Part shown: one piece after another, positions 27,428 through 37,221 of the stretch
Position numbering within the stretch: position 1 is the stretch's first letter
Layout: each line of letters opens with the position of its first letter
Assembly: GCF_009651005.1 (NCBI RefSeq)
Contig: NZ_WHVW01000002.1
Coordinates: forward strand, 337,920-401,919
DNA: 64,000 nucleotides
Source: Sporosarcina obsidiansis
Lineage (GTDB): Bacteria > Bacillota > Bacilli > Bacillales_A > Planococcaceae
Direction of reading: 5' to 3'
The notes under the pieces: generated by a model
What the model was told of the DNA's origin: nothing
The model's database searches: none
The model's input: only the letters and a program-made list of their open reading frames with translations
Program-made: the position numbers and the translations under genes

Positions 27428-27773
27428 TTACATAGACTTCACTTGCTCCCCTATCCACAAATGGATCCCATGAGTCGGTAGCTCACCTTTATTAGACACA
27501 TACCTCACTGCGAGATCATAATCTGAATCCGGCATATTATCTGCTGATGGCTGTTTGACCGCAGTCGTAATCGCTTGTTTACACACTGCGAGAACCTGCT
27601 CTTTATTAAAAGTTTGGAAATAGTTTTCATTGATTCCACCCATGTTTTGAAAATGTGACATCTTTATTTCCTGTATAGGTTCATCTAACAATGTCATTCT
27701 TTCACCGGCAAGGGTGCAGCCTGCAATACTACTAAGTAGATAGCAGAATAAACAAGCTTTTTGTCAGCTTCAA
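27428..27773 (-). pseudogene. Lipoprotein-like gene with frameshift in the signal peptide
   Basis: The frame from 27697 (ATG) to 27428 encodes 89 aa of unrecognised sequence. Just upstream the same frame reads LSSIAGCTLAGER, which is a lipobox (IAGC). The matching signal start lies one frame away: a TTG at 27773 with AGGAG nine bases upstream encodes KLTKSLFILLST and then hits TAG. Joining the two by removing one base gives a normal lipoprotein signal peptide. So this is probably a small secreted lipoprotein gene broken by a one-base insertion between 27732 and 27766, or a sequencing error. Function unknown. Confidence 0.6.
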
Positions 27774-27965
27774 TTTGGGAAACTCCTATCTGTTCTTATG
27801 AATATACCGTACTACTATGAATGCCTATCATGCGAGAATGTTTCTTTACGATTGCTTTTCTTACTTTTAGAACGATCATTACTTACTATCCGATTCAAAA
27901 CTTTAAATAATTGATTCTATATATTTTCTGCATTACCTTACCCACTTCATTTTCTTGAAGTATTA
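27774..27965. other. AT-rich gap, no gene seen
   Basis: It lies between the lipoprotein gene's ribosome binding site (AGGAG near 27785) and the symporter terminator. It must hold the lipoprotein promoter, but no clear boxes or repeats stand out. Confidence 0.3.
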
Positions 27966-28005
27966 CAAAAAAATTCGACCACTTCTCCAAAAGGAAATGG
28001 TCGAT
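27966..28005 (-). terminator. Terminator of the sigma-54-controlled operon
   Basis: TCGACCA / TGGTCGA stem around a loop containing CTCCAAAAGG; on the minus strand it is followed by ATTTTTTTG. It lies directly after the symporter stop codon and ends the ridA-to-symporter operon. Confidence 0.85.
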
Positions 28006-28010
28006 TTACT

Positions 28011-29408
<1,398 letters not shown>

Positions 29409-29487
29409 ATCTATCCCCCTGTCATATGCTTACGATATAGAGAAGTTTCTCAGCATGACTTTAACATGCTGAGAGACTTCTGCTTGA

Positions 29488-31089
29488 TCAGTTCTTATTT
29501 AAATATTCACGAGTAAAGACCTTACCAGAAGGCGTACGATAAGCATGTTCCCCTTCAATGACCACGTCACCGTTTACAATTACATAATCGATTCCAATAT
29601 TAAATTGACGTGGATTTTCAAATGTGGCTTGATCTATGATCGTATCTGGATCAAAAATGACGATATCTGCAGCCATGCCTTCTCTCAAAATTCCTCGATC
29701 TTGTAATCCAATAATCCTGGCAGGCTGAGAAGTCATGCGACGAATCATTTCTTCTAGTGTGGTAACTTTTTCTTCACGGACATATTTTCCAAGAATACGT
29801 GGGAACGATCCATATGCTCGAGGATGCGGCTCTCCACCGAGTAATCCATCTGATCCTACTGTTCCTGCAGGATGAGCTACTATACGCTTGACAGATTCTT
29901 CATTCATTACAAAGTCGATCATTCCTACACCATTTTTTTCGTGTAGAATTAAATCTAGGGCAGTATCCGCTTCATTTTTCCCATCAATCGCTGCAATCTC
30001 CGTAACTGTTTTTCCAACACAGTACCTTTTTTCATCAGAGTCTACGGATGTAATGATAATTCCGTCCCATCCAGCCCACTTGGACATACTATCCCATCCT
30101 TTAAGAGCGGATTTCATTTCCGATTTCATTTTTTCACGTAAGGATTCATCTTCTAGTCGTTTTAGCATTTCTTCCGTTCCACCGTCGTGTGCCCAAGGTG
30201 GCAAAATCGCACTGAACATCGTACTTCCCGCAATATACGGGTATTGATCAAAAGTTACTTCTAGGCCATCTTCACGTGCTTTATCTATTTTTTCAAGAAC
30301 TTGTTCTGTTTTATGCCAATTATCTTTCCCACAGTTTTTCAAGTGAGAGAAGTGTAAATGCGCTCCACATCTTTTCATCATGGCAATAAGTTCGTCCATT
30401 GACTCCAAGATTTCATCACCTTCGCTCCGTTGATGAATGACTAATGGAGCACCGTATTCTGCCAACACCTCACAAAGTGCTTCTAGCTCTTTCATTTCTG
30501 CAAAGCAACAAGGTAAATAAATTAAGCCTGTGGAGAGTCCTACCGCCCCTTCGTCTAAACATCTACGCAATACGACGACCATTTGCTTAATTTCATCATC
30601 TGTAGCTGGACGATTAGCCAGTCCCATTACTTCCATTCGAATATTCCCATGTGGTGCTAAAACAGCTAAGTTATAGCTTGGATTATTTCTTTTGATCTTT
30701 TGGATATAATCTCCAACCGTTTCCCAATCCCATTCAATAGGAGGCGTACCGTTAAGACCCGCTAAGTTTTTCTGCCAAGTGGATACATATTCTGGGGGAA
30801 GGGGAGCTGCCGCAATACCATCCTGACCCAATAAATCTGTCGTAATCCCTTGTCGTACTTTCGCTTCAATCAATGGCTCGTCTAGGATCACGAGGTCTGA
30901 GTGTGTATGCATATCAATAAATCCTGGAGACACGACGTGATGGTTCGCGTCAATTACTTTTTTAGCTTCTTGAGAAGTTAGTAATCCAATCGCTTCGATC
31001 TTCCCGTCTGTTACTGCGATATCTGCGTAGTACCAAGGTGAACCCGTTCCATCAACAATTCGGCCATTTTTAATTAGTAGATCGTACAT
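29488..31089 (-). CDS. N-acyl-D-amino-acid deacylase (D-aminoacylase family)
   Basis: Amidohydrolase-superfamily enzyme of 533 aa that cleaves N-acyl-D-amino acids to free D-amino acid and a carboxylate. The N-terminal dihydroorotase-like beta region leads to the metal motif GFIDMHTHSD (HxH). Other ligands lie in LVIHQRSEGD and LHFSHLK, and the catalytic Asp in AGTVGSDGLLG near the C-terminus. ATG at 31089 follows AAGGGG; ATG at 31095 is in frame. It lies between the M20 peptidase and the symporter in the operon, which fits a scavenging pathway that releases amines for the ammonia-lyase. Confidence 0.88.
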   Translation of the reverse strand: MYDLLIKNGRIVDGTGSPWYYADIAVTDGKIEAIGLLTSQEAKKVIDANHHVVSPGFIDMHTHSDLVILDEPLIEAKVRQGITTDLLGQDGIAAAPLPPEYVSTWQKNLAGLNGTPPIEWDWETVGDYIQKIKRNNPSYNLAVLAPHGNIRMEVMGLANRPATDDEIKQMVVVLRRCLDEGAVGLSTGLIYLPCCFAEMKELEALCEVLAEYGAPLVIHQRSEGDEILESMDELIAMMKRCGAHLHFSHLKNCGKDNWHKTEQVLEKIDKAREDGLEVTFDQYPYIAGSTMFSAILPPWAHDGGTEEMLKRLEDESLREKMKSEMKSALKGWDSMSKWAGWDGIIITSVDSDEKRYCVGKTVTEIAAIDGKNEADTALDLILHEKNGVGMIDFVMNEESVKRIVAHPAGTVGSDGLLGGEPHPRAYGSFPRILGKYVREEKVTTLEEMIRRMTSQPARIIGLQDRGILREGMAADIVIFDPDTIIDQATFENPRQFNIGIDYVIVNGDVVIEGEHAYRTPSGKVFTREYLNKN

Positions 31090-31105
31090 GTACATTCCCC
31101 TTCTC

Positions 31106-32290
31106 TTATAAGTTTGCTAGTGTATCAATGATTGATATATATCCAATAACGGCTTTTTCAAGTTGTTCGATTTCAATGTATTCATTATCGATATGAGCTA
31201 ATTTTTCTAAAGATGGACCAAAACCGACCGTAGGAATATTTGCTTCACCGGCAAAATGACTACCGTTTGTACAAAATGAATAATGCGAGATTGCCGTTTC
31301 AGGTAAGACATTTTTTAGGTTTTGAAACGTTTTTTGAATAAATGGCTCATTTTCATCGTATAACCAGGCAGGAAAAAAACGTTCTGCTTCAATAATAGTC
31401 CCTGTATAACAGCTCTCGTTACCACTTGAAAAAGATACTTCAGCTTGCAGTTCTGGATCCTCTTTCATAGACTCATTGATTATTTCCTGAATGGGTTCCA
31501 GTACACTTTCACGAGTTTCATTAACCAATAGTCTACGATCGAATGTCACACTTGCACGTGAAGGGATGACAGATGCACCGGGATAAGGAGAAGAAATAAT
31601 GTCTGTTAATTCTAAAATTCCTTTACCTAAAATTGGATGTTTCGTAATCTCTACGTTTTGTATTTTTGAAAGTAAAGTAACCATTTTAGTAACCGCGTTT
31701 ATTCCAGCTTCCGGATTAGATGAGTGAGCTGGTTTTCCGAAAGTTTCAAGTAAGATTTCTGCTCTACCACGCTGACCGTTATTCAGTTGTAAATTTGTAG
31801 CTTCCCCAATTACGACATAATCGGGATTAAATTGAGCAGTTACGTTTCGAGTAGCTACTCCTTCGAAACATTCTTCGTGTACACTACAAGAGACGACAAT
31901 CTTACCCGGAAAATTCTTGTTGCGATCTGATGCATAATACGAAGCAGCTAGCAGCATTGCGCTGACTGCACCTTTCATATCTGATGTGCCGCGACCAAAC
32001 ACTTTTCCATCACGAACACTTCCACTAAAAGGATGCTCATTCCAATTACTCTCTTGAACTGGTACTGTGTCGATATGACCATCTAACAAAACTGTCGGCC
32101 CCTCTTCACTACCGTTGATAATAGCTGCTACGTTTCCTAATTCGTCTATTTTTACTTCATCAAATCCAATTTTTTCTGCATAATGTTTAATAAAATTTGC
32201 TACTTTTTGCTCCTCGCCTGATAGACTCGGAATTTTAACGAGTGAACTACATAGTTGTACCACTTCTTCAGCACGTTCTTTTGCTAACAT
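31106..32290 (-). CDS. ygeY: M20-family metallopeptidase/deacetylase (YgeY-like)
   Basis: ArgE/DapE/CPG2-type zinc hydrolase of 394 aa. Metal-binding motifs are LLDGHIDTVP (His, Asp), GRGTSDMKGA (bridging Asp) and SVHEECFEG (Glu-Glu), with a dimerisation lid domain around residues 185-290. ATG at 32290 follows AAGGGAG; ATG at 32308 has no site. In Escherichia coli, ygeY sits next to ygeX (diaminopropionate ammonia-lyase), as here. It probably hydrolyses an acylated or peptide-like precursor to release the lyase substrate. Confidence 0.87.
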   Translation of the reverse strand: MLAKERAEEVVQLCSSLVKIPSLSGEEQKVANFIKHYAEKIGFDEVKIDELGNVAAIINGSEEGPTVLLDGHIDTVPVQESNWNEHPFSGSVRDGKVFGRGTSDMKGAVSAMLLAASYYASDRNKNFPGKIVVSCSVHEECFEGVATRNVTAQFNPDYVVIGEATNLQLNNGQRGRAEILLETFGKPAHSSNPEAGINAVTKMVTLLSKIQNVEITKHPILGKGILELTDIISSPYPGASVIPSRASVTFDRRLLVNETRESVLEPIQEIINESMKEDPELQAEVSFSSGNESCYTGTIIEAERFFPAWLYDENEPFIQKTFQNLKNVLPETAISHYSFCTNGSHFAGEANIPTVGFGPSLEKLAHIDNEYIEIEQLEKAVIGYISIIDTLANL

Positions 32291-32320
32291 TTTCTTATCT
32301 CCCTTCATGATGCGTACTAT

Positions 32321-33550
32321 TTATTGAACGGGTAAAAACCCATCCCAAACAATTTTCCGGTAGTTTTCTTCGTCTGTATCGCCTTCAGTATTAATTACTA
32401 AAATACGAGCATCCTCGTGTAACTCAAGATCGACAGTTATCGAATGTTCTCTCATAAACTTTCTTAAATAATAGACAGCTCCCAAAGTAACGGAACCAGA
32501 TTCCCCTGACACGATCGATGGATCTCCTTTTAAAGGATTTCCGTAGACACGCATTCCAACTGTTGAAATCGCGTCATCGCAAGATAACACTCCACTGGCG
32601 TAACTTCTCAATAACTTAAATGCCTCCGTATTGGGTTCTCCGCAAGCCAAGCCCGCCATTTCTGTGGCCATGGCTCCTCCCACAAATTGTCGTTCCCCCT
32701 TTTCAGTAATGAAAGATTGATAGAAGCAATCCGCTTGATCTGGTTCTACAATGACAATTTTCGGTGCTTGTTCTCCGTAAACTCGTAAGAAATAACCGGC
32801 TATTCCTGCTGCGAATGAACCAACGCCAGCTTGTAAAAAAAGATGAGTGGGTGGTTGCTCAGATGTTTGATTCCATTGTTCAACAATTTCTAAAGCCATA
32901 GCAGAATAGCCTTGCATGATCCAGAGCGGTATTTCATCATAGCCTTCCCATGCGGTGTCTTGTACCATGACCCAACCGTTTTTTTCAGCAAGTCTGGCAC
33001 AAATTCTAACCGTATCATCGTAATTCACATCTTGTATTTCGGCCAAAGCACCTTCATTCCGAATGGCCTGTAAGCGTTGAGAAGAAGAACCTTTGGGCAT
33101 ATAGATGACTGATTTAAAACCTAATTCTCTTGCTGCCCATGCAACACCCCTCCCATGATTTCCATCAGTTGCTGAAATAAAAGTTACATCACCTAACCTT
33201 TGCTTTACGGAAGGATCTCGCAACTTATCAAACGATAAATCCTCAATCTCTTCACCTAATTGATTTGCAATATACTTCGCGATTGCATAAATACCACCTA
33301 ATACTTTGAACGCATTTAGTCCGAAACGTTGAGACTCATCCTTCGCTTGAATCATAGAAACACCTAGATGATTGGCTAAGTTGGATAGACTGTAGAGTGG
33401 TGTATGTGTATATGAGGGATGCGTTTGTTGAAACTTTAAAATGTTTTGGACCTGCTCAATATTGAAATTTTGTAAATCTTCCTCGAACACTTCACTGTTT
33501 TTGAATTTATTTTTCACCCATTTAATGAATTGTTTATCTTTTAATGTCAC
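32321..33550 (-). CDS. ygeX: Diaminopropionate ammonia-lyase
   Basis: PLP-dependent fold-type II lyase of 409 aa that converts 2,3-diaminopropionate (both D and L forms in studied members) to pyruvate and two ammonia. The PLP Lys is K82 in NAFKVLGG, and the phosphate-binding loop is SGESGSVT. ATDGNHGRGVAWAA and GDPSIVSGESGS are typical of YgeX. It is preceded by ridA 11 bases upstream, which fits since the reaction passes through reactive 2-aminoacrylate that RidA hydrolyses. Confidence 0.93.
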   Translation of the reverse strand: MTLKDKQFIKWVKNKFKNSEVFEEDLQNFNIEQVQNILKFQQTHPSYTHTPLYSLSNLANHLGVSMIQAKDESQRFGLNAFKVLGGIYAIAKYIANQLGEEIEDLSFDKLRDPSVKQRLGDVTFISATDGNHGRGVAWAARELGFKSVIYMPKGSSSQRLQAIRNEGALAEIQDVNYDDTVRICARLAEKNGWVMVQDTAWEGYDEIPLWIMQGYSAMALEIVEQWNQTSEQPPTHLFLQAGVGSFAAGIAGYFLRVYGEQAPKIVIVEPDQADCFYQSFITEKGERQFVGGAMATEMAGLACGEPNTEAFKLLRSYASGVLSCDDAISTVGMRVYGNPLKGDPSIVSGESGSVTLGAVYYLRKFMREHSITVDLELHEDARILVINTEGDTDEENYRKIVWDGFLPVQ

Positions 33551-33561
33551 GTTAATGCCCC

Positions 33562-33939
33562 CTATTCTTTAGCAACAATGGCTTCAATTTCAATTAATGC
33601 TCCTTTTGGAAGAGCGCTTACTTCTACACAACTTCTTGCAGGACGATGAATTGAAAAGTATGAAGAATAAATAGAATTTACTATTTCAAAATCATTCATC
33701 GAAGTCAAATAGATCGTTGTTTTGACTACATTGTGTAGTGAGACACCTTGATCTTCTAAAAACAACTTGATATTTGTTAACACTTGTTCCGTTTGTCCCG
33801 CTATGTTTGAATTAACTAATTGGTTTGTTTCCGGTTTAATTGGCAGCATTCCGGATAAGTAGATGAGACCTGAATGTTCGATGGCTTGTGAATACGGACC
33901 AACTGCTGCTGGCGTAAACTTACTTGATAATGCAATCAT
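33562..33939 (-). CDS. ridA: RidA-family enamine/imine deaminase
   Basis: YjgF/RidA protein, 125 aa, which forms trimers and hydrolyses 2-aminoacrylate and similar enamines. GPYSQAI near residue 14 and the active-site Arg in RPARSCVEVSALPKGALIEIEA mark an active member. AGGAGGG precedes the ATG. It is the first gene after the sigma-54-type promoter, directly upstream of diaminopropionate ammonia-lyase, which produces its substrate. Confidence 0.93.
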   Translation of the reverse strand: MIALSSKFTPAAVGPYSQAIEHSGLIYLSGMLPIKPETNQLVNSNIAGQTEQVLTNIKLFLEDQGVSLHNVVKTTIYLTSMNDFEIVNSIYSSYFSIHRPARSCVEVSALPKGALIEIEAIVAKE

Positions 33940-33968
33940 TTGTGAGTTCCCTCCTTTGCTTATTACTA

Positions 33969-33986
33969 ATGCAAGTTCTATGCCAA
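33969..33986 (-). promoter_or_regulatory. Sigma-54 (-24/-12) promoter of ridA operon
   Basis: On the minus strand TTGGCATAGAACTTGCAT matches the consensus TTGGCAC-N5-TTGCW, with exactly 10 bases between the invariant GG and GC. It lies 30 bases upstream of the ridA start and downstream of a gene for a sigma-54 activator. Confidence 0.85.
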
Positions 33987-34049
33987 CTTTAAAAACATTG
34001 AATTATAAGTAAATAGCAAGTATTGCACTTATTATTTTAGTAGATAAAA

Positions 34050-34152
34050 GTATCATAATGAGATTTGAACGAGCAGTTATATAGTAAAATTCATTACTAG
34101 GTCTGAAAAACACAAAAAAGTATCACAATGATACTAGATCTCATTGTGATAC
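34050..34152. promoter_or_regulatory. Candidate upstream activator sites for the sigma-54 activator
   Basis: Three copies of a GTATCAYAATGAKAY-like 15-mer are seen: 34050-34064 and 34120-34134 on the plus strand, and 34138-34152 in reverse. The middle one is a perfect palindrome apart from its centre. They sit about 65-165 bases upstream of the -24 element, the normal distance for an enhancer-binding protein. Confidence 0.6.
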
Positions 34153-34158
34153 TTTTTT
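34114..34158 (-). terminator. Terminator overlapping the end of the activator gene
   Basis: An 18-bp perfect inverted repeat (34114-34131 with 34141-34158, 9-base loop) ends in six T on the minus strand. It includes the last codons and stop codon of the activator gene. The same DNA contains two of the activator-site repeats. Confidence 0.8.
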
Positions 34159-35888
34159 AATTTTCTAAACAATGTAGCCCGACTTATCCCGAGTAAAGAC
34201 GCTGCATCTTCAATATTTTGTTTGTTCTTTTTCACGTATTCAATGGCTTTTTCAATATGTTCTTTTTCCATCTTTTCTAAAGAATAGATAGTCGGGCGCA
34301 CTTCCGTAAGCGTTGCTATATCTAATTTACGTTCAATTAGCGTTCCGGCATTTTCCATAGTAATATACCCATTTTGAATAAAGTTAAATAAATACTCGAT
34401 AAAGTTCTTTAATTCTCGAACATTTCCTTTCCAACGATATTGAAGCATTACGTCCATTACCTCTTTATTGAATCCTTGAACATTCGCGTTAAATAACTCA
34501 TTGTATTCCCGTATAAAATAATCGCATAAAGATCGTACATCCTCGGGTCGACTACGCAAGGGAGGAATCATCATGGGTATGACATTAAGTCGAAAATATA
34601 AATCCTCGCGGAAAAGACCTTCTCCTATTAATTCACTGAGTTCTCGATTTGTTGCAGCGATGATCCGAACATCTATAGGAATTACTTTATTGCCACCTAC
34701 CCGTTCAATTTCATTTTCCTGCAAAACCCGTAGAAGCTTAACTTGTAAGTGTAAAGGCATTTCACCAATTTCGTCTAAAAAAATTGTACCTCCGTTTGCT
34801 AATTCAAATTTACCTACTTTGCCAATAGCACTAGCGCCTGTAAACGCACCTTTTTCATATCCAAATAATTCACTTTCAAGCAAATTTTCTGGGATAGCCC
34901 CGCAATTTACTGCGATGAACATGTTATCTTTACGTTTACTTACTTGATGAATAGCCTGTGCAAATACCTCTTTTCCCGTTCCGCTCTCCCCTTGAATGAG
35001 TATAGTAGATTTAGATTGTGATGCTTTAAATGCATATGCTTTCACTTCATTAATTTGTTTACTAGAGCCCACAATATGTTGAAGCGATTTCATTTGTTCT
35101 TCGCTAGCTCTCTCAGCAATACCTTGAATGGTTTCTACATCTTGTAAAGTTAGTAATATTTCTTTTGACTGATTTTTGCTAAATATGACCTTTTTAGTTA
35201 CAATAAGTGCTTTTTGAAATAACTGGTGATGGAGTTCAAATGTCTGATTTTCCACACTCTCTTCATCTAAAACTCTTTCAATAAATTTTTTCACATGAAG
35301 GGGCAGTAGCTTTTGATCAGTAATACCTAATATATTTTTGGCTTGTTCATTCATTTCAATTATACGTGCATTTTGATCTGTGATTAACACTCCTTCTTGC
35401 ACAAGATCTAACATCTTCATCATTTTTTTATTATGCATTTCTAACTCTTCCACCATATAATATTGATCTAATTTACTAGCCAGAAGATCAGCCATGCGAT
35501 CTAAAAATGTGAGTATCCCTTCAATATTTTCAAATAAACGAGCTTGCTGGGCTTGATTAAAAGCTAATAAGCCGATCACACCCACTACTTCTCCATGAAT
35601 TATGATGGGAACTCCAATCTCCCCCATCTCTATACAGTCTTGAAAAAACTTGCAACTCTCACATATCTCTTCATATCCTGGGTTTTTTATAATGATGGGC
35701 TGTTGTTTTTGAAACACTTCTTTGTAGACAAGATCCCCTTCTAACCGTTTCAATATGTCTACCTGCATTTCTCCCGTACAGGCAATACGAATAAATTCAT
35801 GGTTAACTATTTCAACTTCAATTTTCAAGACGGCCGCTGTCGCTTCTGCGATACTTTGTACGATTGATTGAATATCCATCAAATTCAT
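34134..35888 (-). CDS. Sigma-54-dependent transcriptional activator (YgeV-like)
   Basis: Enhancer-binding protein of 584 aa. Layout: an N-terminal GAF-like sensor (1-145) with a cysteine cluster CESCKFFQDC at 76-85; a PAS domain (about 155-255); an AAA+ domain (about 270-500) with Walker A GESGTGKE at 300-307, the sigma-54 contact loop GAFTGA at 347-352 and Walker B TIFLDE; and a Fis-type HTH at the end (ASLLGISRATLFRKL). The cysteines may bind a metal or sense redox. It lies directly upstream of the ridA operon with its -24/-12 promoter, so it is its probable activator. E. coli YgeV next to ygeX is a parallel. Confidence 0.93.
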   Translation of the reverse strand: MNLMDIQSIVQSIAEATAAVLKIEVEIVNHEFIRIACTGEMQVDILKRLEGDLVYKEVFQKQQPIIIKNPGYEEICESCKFFQDCIEMGEIGVPIIIHGEVVGVIGLLAFNQAQQARLFENIEGILTFLDRMADLLASKLDQYYMVEELEMHNKKMMKMLDLVQEGVLITDQNARIIEMNEQAKNILGITDQKLLPLHVKKFIERVLDEESVENQTFELHHQLFQKALIVTKKVIFSKNQSKEILLTLQDVETIQGIAERASEEQMKSLQHIVGSSKQINEVKAYAFKASQSKSTILIQGESGTGKEVFAQAIHQVSKRKDNMFIAVNCGAIPENLLESELFGYEKGAFTGASAIGKVGKFELANGGTIFLDEIGEMPLHLQVKLLRVLQENEIERVGGNKVIPIDVRIIAATNRELSELIGEGLFREDLYFRLNVIPMMIPPLRSRPEDVRSLCDYFIREYNELFNANVQGFNKEVMDVMLQYRWKGNVRELKNFIEYLFNFIQNGYITMENAGTLIERKLDIATLTEVRPTIYSLEKMEKEHIEKAIEYVKKNKQNIEDAASLLGISRATLFRKLKKYHNEI

Positions 35889-35954
35889 TTCTCATCTACC
35901 ACCCTGTTTAGACTCTCTTCTGTATTTGGCATGTTTTATTCCCTCTCGAATCAC

Positions 35955-36383
35955 TCAATCCCAATCATTAAAAATCAAATCACTCAGACAGTTAGGTTGC
36001 CAATAGCGAATTTGCTCTATTTCATCTGGCAGTAAACTAGCTTGCTGGGCTTCTTTCAGAGAAACTGATTGACCCGCTTCGTCTTTCGACAGCACAGAAT
36101 ACCCAGCTGCCTGAAACACTGCTTTCATTACAGGCAGGTCAATAACAGTGTACTGAAGCTCCTGTTTTGTCGCAAACGCAACAATAGGATAATGCGCGTT
36201 CAACAAAATGTACACACCGTTGTCTAGAATTGCCGAATGAAAATTCATTGGGTACTCAGCCTTGACTACGTTTGTGACCTGTTCGCCTATTTCCCGGGCG
36301 GCATGATAAACTACTCGGATAAAGTCAGTTGCATCCGTTAAAGGTAACTGATATCCAAATCCAGTAATCCCTGCTTTCAACAT
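35955..36383 (-). CDS. Conserved-looking protein of unknown function, 142 aa
   Basis: Soluble protein with a mixed alpha/beta pattern and no membrane segment or obvious motif. It shows alternating hydrophobic strands (AILDNGVYILLNAHYPIVAFA) and an acidic C-terminus (EIEQIRYWQPNCLSDLIFNDWD). ATG at 36383 is preceded by AAAGGTGAG. It lies between the sigma-54 activator and a YdjM-like gene on the same strand, separated from both by about 70 bases. I do not recognise the family. Confidence 0.65.
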   Translation of the reverse strand: MLKAGITGFGYQLPLTDATDFIRVVYHAAREIGEQVTNVVKAEYPMNFHSAILDNGVYILLNAHYPIVAFATKQELQYTVIDLPVMKAVFQAAGYSVLSKDEAGQSVSLKEAQQASLLPDEIEQIRYWQPNCLSDLIFNDWD

Positions 36384-36457
36384 CACTGTCTCACCTTTCT
36401 TGCCTGTAGGTTTATCCTAGCTATGTACTTGAAGGTTCGGCGCGGTCCCTCCTTGCT

Positions 36458-37099
36458 TCAGAACACCCGATTCCACAGTGGAGCGAACGGCTTCACGCCT
36501 CTACGATTCATTGGAAGAATCTTCATGTCGGCAACTATATGACTGGCATAACCAGCCAGCCCTGCCACAAAAACTCCGGTCATTGGCCACTGTAGCAGCA
36601 AATAATGTAAAATGAAGGCGTAAAAAACGATGCCGACTATAGAATGCGTATAAGATCGGTGTGGAAGAAATGATGCAATGACGATATAACTTCCCGCAAG
36701 TATAATGCCAGTCGAATTATGTAAATATAAACCAAACACCACAACGAAAATTCCGGTCAGTGTTAATAGCCGTCTTTGTGTAATGACTTGTGATAAAACT
36801 ACTAGCACTGCCCCCGCAATTCCATATGTCAAATCGGATGTCTGGTATCCTCTTTGTAAGGATAAATACACCATAACTATGAGCATGGCCAATCCCAAAA
36901 AACGTAAGACCATCTGACTTACCTTTTTCGATAGCGTGACTCGATTTGTTGCCAGACCATTTGTATCAAGATCTGGCACAAGTGCTGACGCTCCCCCTAC
37001 TGCTGTACATATTAGCACTGTCGTCAGCTCAGGCTGTGTTTGATAGCCAACAGCCGCTCCAATTGCAGCGCCTATAACTAAATGTGAAGTCCCTCTCAT
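36458..37099 (-). CDS. YdjM-family (metal-dependent-hydrolase-like) membrane protein
   Basis: Integral membrane protein of 213 aa from the YdjM/DUF457 family. The conserved metal-type residues are HLVIGAAIGA at the N-terminus, LVPDLDTNG, HRSYTHSIVG and YASHIVADM, spread between about six hydrophobic segments. In E. coli ydjM belongs to the LexA regulon, but no LexA box was looked for rigorously here. ATG at 37099 follows AGAGG at a ten-base spacing. It is divergent from the ABC transporter gene. Confidence 0.8.
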   Translation of the reverse strand: MRGTSHLVIGAAIGAAVGYQTQPELTTVLICTAVGGASALVPDLDTNGLATNRVTLSKKVSQMVLRFLGLAMLIVMVYLSLQRGYQTSDLTYGIAGAVLVVLSQVITQRRLLTLTGIFVVVFGLYLHNSTGIILAGSYIVIASFLPHRSYTHSIVGIVFYAFILHYLLLQWPMTGVFVAGLAGYASHIVADMKILPMNRRGVKPFAPLWNRVF

Positions 37100-37221
37100 T
37101 TGGATAAATCCTCTCTGTCTCTAAATTCTAAGTTGTCGTAGACTTGCACTCTTCTTCCCTAGGTGATTTCTTCCTTCACTTCTTATATACTGATACGAGA
37201 TCGAAAGAAAGGAATTATCCT

